A stretch of DNA of 11,314 nt from Prevotellaceae bacterium UBA2757 (GTDB taxonomy: Bacteria; Bacteroidota; Bacteroidia; Bacteroidales; Bacteroidaceae): assembly GCA_002353215.1 (NCBI GenBank), contig DEJD01000055.1, forward strand, positions 11,321 through 22,634. Reading direction: 5' to 3'. This document shows positions 8,393 through 11,314 of the stretch, in pieces. The first letter of the stretch is position 1. Each line of letters opens with the position of its first letter. A program made the translations under genes and the position numbers. Under the pieces are notes generated by a model. It searched no databases. It saw only the letters and a list, made by a program, of their open reading frames with translations, and was not told the DNA's origin.

Positions 8393-11296
8393 ATGAAAAG
8401 AATCAAACTAATAGCATTTTTGGTGTTAGCCCTTGCCGGGAACGTGGATATTGTAGCACAAACACAGACAGACTCTATATCCACGAACATAAATATCATC
8501 CCGGAACAGAAGAAAACCAAGAAATCTTTCGGTCAGACACTGCTCAAACCCGTAATGTGGATAGCCAGAAACTGGACAGCAAGTGATCCGCGATATGCCG
8601 TATCCTCATTCTACAACTGGGCAGGACAGATTCAGAATACCACTTCGTTCGAGTGGCTCAGAATGGAGACTCCGGAGAATCTGAATATCGAGATGAATGC
8701 TCGTGTAAGTAACCGTCTTGGTCCGTACTTCGGTTGGCGATGGATATTCTTTGGTACAACCATCGACTTGAGTAGTATAGGTAAACCGAAGGCGCGCAAG
8801 AACGAGTTCACACTCTCTATCAACTCTGCACTCTTCAACATCGACCTCATCCGACGTCGCACCGGTGGTGACTTTAGAATCAAAAAACTGCAGGTTACCG
8901 ATCCTGAAATAGGAACTCAGGATATAAAAGAAGTAGCAGACATGTTTGACTTGGGAGACTACATCAAGAACTCCATCACAGGTGTGAACATCAACTACTT
9001 CGTAAACCACAAGAGATACTCCAACCCCGCAGCATTCAGCAACGGTGCCATTCAGTTGCGTTCAGTCGGTTCACCAATCATCGGTCTCGGATACACATAT
9101 CAGAAGGTGGAAAGCGACATTTCCGACCTCTTCCCGTCAATAGCAGCATACACAGTTGCCGGACTGCCCAACCCTCCATTCTCTGAAGACGATGTAGATG
9201 CAGTATCACGACTATGGGACATAGACCAGGAGGCATACATGTATAAAGTGAAAAAAATGCTCGATCAGGCTTGGCCTGCACTAAGCCAATCCAGGCTGTT
9301 GCGCACATTTATGACCAACCACTTCCCTACTGTGACTACCATCAGCGACTGGCACCTGCAATTGGGATATGCGCACAACATCGTATTCTCACGCCGTCTG
9401 TTGCTGGGTCTCTCCCTTATTGCATCACCAGGTCTCAAGACTGTCCGTTCCGACAACAAAGGCAGTTTCACATATGATGGCGCTGACTACTTCGCTTATC
9501 TCGAAAAGAAATACACCGGCAAAGATGTCGATCCCAACATATTCCGCTACGAATACAAAGATACCCATTTCAACATGAACATCTTTGCACGTGCCAGCCT
9601 CACATGGAACTTTAATCGTTGGCGTGCAGGAATCAATGCTGCTTTCAGCAACTTCTTCTACAGCAATAAAGGCATGAAGGTGAGCAACGGTTATGGAAAC
9701 GTAGCCGTTTACGTAGGCTACTGCTTCGGCAGGAAGAAGGAATACCGCCACGATGGTGCTATGCGTCAGGACTACATCAACGCAGCCCTTACAAAGAAAC
9801 AGATTGCAGAAATACGCGACACCCTGCCCGCAAGCAACATCAACATGGGTCCTTCGTTCCTTGCCACAGAGGGCAAGACAAAACGCTACCACAGCGACCA
9901 GTTCCACATCGAGATATTCGGTTGCGACCTTGTACCCGACTCTACAGGACGTTACGGATGGTATGAAATAGAAGACGGATTCGTGGCTCCCGGTCAGGAC
10001 ACAGAAGGTCGTCTGTACACAGGCAAAGTATTTGAACTCGACAAAAACGGCTGTTTCGACGTTGAAGCAGGTCACGGCAAGAGCATACGTGCCGGAAACT
10101 GGTGGAAGTCACAGTTGAAAATCGACCAGATTCCAAACAAATGGTATCCTGAATTGCTCCACTATGCCCTTCGCGGTAAGCTGACTCTCAACATCCGCGG
10201 ACGAGTATTCGGTACAAAGAAACCCGTACGCCTCGTTATCGACGACTTCTGTATCAACCACGGAAGGGAAACAAAGAGTTTCTTCCAGCTCGGTGTGAAG
10301 TCATACAAATCCAACTCAGGCTACAGCATCGAAGGTCATACAGAAATCAACGGTCGTCCATGCCGTGTATATATAGAGCAGAAAATGAGCGGCAAACTGA
10401 CCAACATGTACGTAGCACGTCTCTATGAATCCAACTGCGTATGGATGGCTAGCATTGACGGCGACCGTCCTATCAGTCTGATATCCATACCAGGTACTCA
10501 CGACTCAGGTGCAGCATCAGTTCCTGAACAGCCGGCAGCTGTATTCCGCGGCAGTCACACACAGAACTTCTCACCTGTAGCACAGCTCTACGACGGAATC
10601 CGTGCGTTCGACATACGTCTGAAGGAAGACCTCCATTACGGACACACCGTAAAATGTCGCGACCGTTTCGACTCTACGATGGTAGCATGGGACGACTTCC
10701 TCAACAAATACCCGTCAGAATTCATCATTGCCCTTATCGGTAGTGACGAAGGCGGCAAGTGGGATGCAACCCTCACCAGAAACTTCCACGACCTCATCAA
10801 CAAATATCCTAACCGTTTCATAGAGAACTTCAACCCAAGTACTCCAATCGACAGCGTACGCGGAAAGATTCTTGTCATCAAGCGTCAGGAAGGATGTCCG
10901 TTCGGTCGTCTGCTCAAATTCTCTGACAACACCAATTTCGAATACAACGGATTCTGCGTCAGCGACCAGTACAATGAGCACAAGACATACAGAAAGGTTA
11001 AGGTTGTAGAACAGCACCTGCGCGAAGCATACGAAAACGAAGACCCGAACAAGTGGTACTTCACATTCAACTCAATCGCCTGGTCACCTCGTCGCCACAA
11101 CCCATACAGCTACGCATGGGGCGGAAAGGCAAAGAACATCCGCAAACCTATGAACAAGGCACTGCGTGAAATCATTGAGTTGAAAGACTACTCAGACTTC
11201 GGAGTTATCTTCCTCGACTTCTACAACGATCATGGTGACAATCCTCAGATTATTGAATCAATCCTGAGATCTAACATCCACCGTGATGACGAATAA
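8393..11296 (+). CDS. DUF4421-like barrel fused to PI-PLC X-domain protein
   Basis: A 967-aa exported protein in three parts. Residues 1-23 form a signal peptide (MKRIKLIAFLVLALAG, cleavage likely after VAQ). Residues about 50-450 look like a Bacteroidota outer-membrane beta-barrel of the DUF4421 type: alternating aromatic strands such as LGPYFGWRWIFFGTTIDL, GSPIIGLGYTYQK, WHLQLGYAHNIVFSRRLLLG, a NMNIFARASLTWNFNRWRAG strand and YGNVAVYVGYCFGRKK. After a polar linker (about 451-497) comes a gap-free copy of the upstream gene's mature protein: the unrecognised domain at about 498-685 and the PLC X domain at about 690-960, with H703 and D704 in SIPGTHDSG, R742 in FDIRL, H751 in YGH and D942 in FLDFYND. 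All catalytic candidates are kept. An upstream TTG at 8375 is in frame but spoils the signal peptide, so the ATG at 8393 is chosen. The protein is probably a phospholipase-like enzyme tethered at the outer membrane. The barrel call is by strand pattern and remembered family motifs. Confidence 0.8.
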   Translation: MKRIKLIAFLVLALAGNVDIVAQTQTDSISTNINIIPEQKKTKKSFGQTLLKPVMWIARNWTASDPRYAVSSFYNWAGQIQNTTSFEWLRMETPENLNIEMNARVSNRLGPYFGWRWIFFGTTIDLSSIGKPKARKNEFTLSINSALFNIDLIRRRTGGDFRIKKLQVTDPEIGTQDIKEVADMFDLGDYIKNSITGVNINYFVNHKRYSNPAAFSNGAIQLRSVGSPIIGLGYTYQKVESDISDLFPSIAAYTVAGLPNPPFSEDDVDAVSRLWDIDQEAYMYKVKKMLDQAWPALSQSRLLRTFMTNHFPTVTTISDWHLQLGYAHNIVFSRRLLLGLSLIASPGLKTVRSDNKGSFTYDGADYFAYLEKKYTGKDVDPNIFRYEYKDTHFNMNIFARASLTWNFNRWRAGINAAFSNFFYSNKGMKVSNGYGNVAVYVGYCFGRKKEYRHDGAMRQDYINAALTKKQIAEIRDTLPASNINMGPSFLATEGKTKRYHSDQFHIEIFGCDLVPDSTGRYGWYEIEDGFVAPGQDTEGRLYTGKVFELDKNGCFDVEAGHGKSIRAGNWWKSQLKIDQIPNKWYPELLHYALRGKLTLNIRGRVFGTKKPVRLVIDDFCINHGRETKSFFQLGVKSYKSNSGYSIEGHTEINGRPCRVYIEQKMSGKLTNMYVARLYESNCVWMASIDGDRPISLISIPGTHDSGAASVPEQPAAVFRGSHTQNFSPVAQLYDGIRAFDIRLKEDLHYGHTVKCRDRFDSTMVAWDDFLNKYPSEFIIALIGSDEGGKWDATLTRNFHDLINKYPNRFIENFNPSTPIDSVRGKILVIKRQEGCPFGRLLKFSDNTNFEYNGFCVSDQYNEHKTYRKVKVVEQHLREAYENEDPNKWYFTFNSIAWSPRRHNPYSYAWGGKAKNIRKPMNKALREIIELKDYSDFGVIFLDFYNDHGDNPQIIESILRSNIHRDDE
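9887..11281 (+). repeat. Tandem gene duplication, copy 2
   Basis: This is the partner of the copy at 6961-8355, in direct orientation with a 2926-nt offset. It begins exactly where the barrel-PLC protein changes from the polar linker to the sequence YH...FHIEIFGCDLV, matching YHTVKFDINVFGCDLV upstream. The similarity runs to within a few residues of both C-termini, so the duplicated unit is the whole mature protein and not just the catalytic domain. Confidence 0.9.
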
Positions 11297-11300
11297 AATT

Positions 11301-11314
11301 CGGTTAACGGTTAA
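11301..11314. repeat. Two tandem copies of a 7-bp unit at window edge
   Basis: The sequence CGGTTAA occurs twice in a row directly after the last gene, and the window ends exactly at the end of the second copy. Whether more copies follow cannot be seen. Two copies of a 7-mer can arise by chance, so this is reported only as observed sequence. Confidence 0.5.

Overview
The window reads as a chromosomal segment of a Bacteroidota bacterium, most likely order Bacteroidales and close to Prevotella. The reasons are the F1Fo ATP synthase gene order (beta, epsilon, small membrane protein, a, c, b, delta, alpha, gamma), an epsilon subunit reduced to its N-terminal domain, a subunit a with a signal-peptide-like N-terminus and a periplasmic extension, A/T-rich leaders without Shine-Dalgarno sequences, and a DUF4421-like outer-membrane barrel. 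The assignment comes from remembered family features, not a database search.

Positions 1-6852 hold a near-complete ATP synthase operon on the + strand. It starts inside atpD (the N-terminus lies upstream of the window) and runs atpC, an AtpI-position membrane protein, atpB, atpE, atpF, atpH, atpA and atpG. Most junctions are ATGA or short overlaps, which implies translational coupling. The one sizeable gap (44 nt, very A/T rich) lies before atpE, whose product is needed in the highest copy number. Sequence details favour a proton-coupled enzyme: the c subunit lacks the Na+-ligand pattern, and subunit a carries the essential Arg with a His/Glu arrangement reciprocal to that of E. coli.

Positions 6874-11296 hold two large genes on the same strand, only 21 and 25 nt from their upstream neighbours and with no terminator visible. 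Both encode exported proteins with a bacterial PI-PLC X-type catalytic domain. The first (497 aa) has a signal peptide, an unrecognised domain of about 190 aa and the PLC domain. The second (967 aa) has a signal peptide, a roughly 400-aa DUF4421-like outer-membrane barrel, and then a full copy of the first protein's mature region. The shared region aligns without net gaps at a constant offset of 469 residues (2926 nt). Both copies keep the His/Asp/Arg/His catalytic set at the same spacing.

The ATP synthase half is ordinary for the lineage. The notable part is the tandem pair, a soluble (probably periplasmic or released) phospholipase-like enzyme beside a barrel-fused paralogue. Their substrate is unknown. 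Plausible candidates are inositol lipids or sphingolipids of the cell itself, or host PI/GPI. No RNA genes, insertion sequences, CRISPR arrays or gene-free stretches over 300 bases were found; the longest gap is 44 nt.
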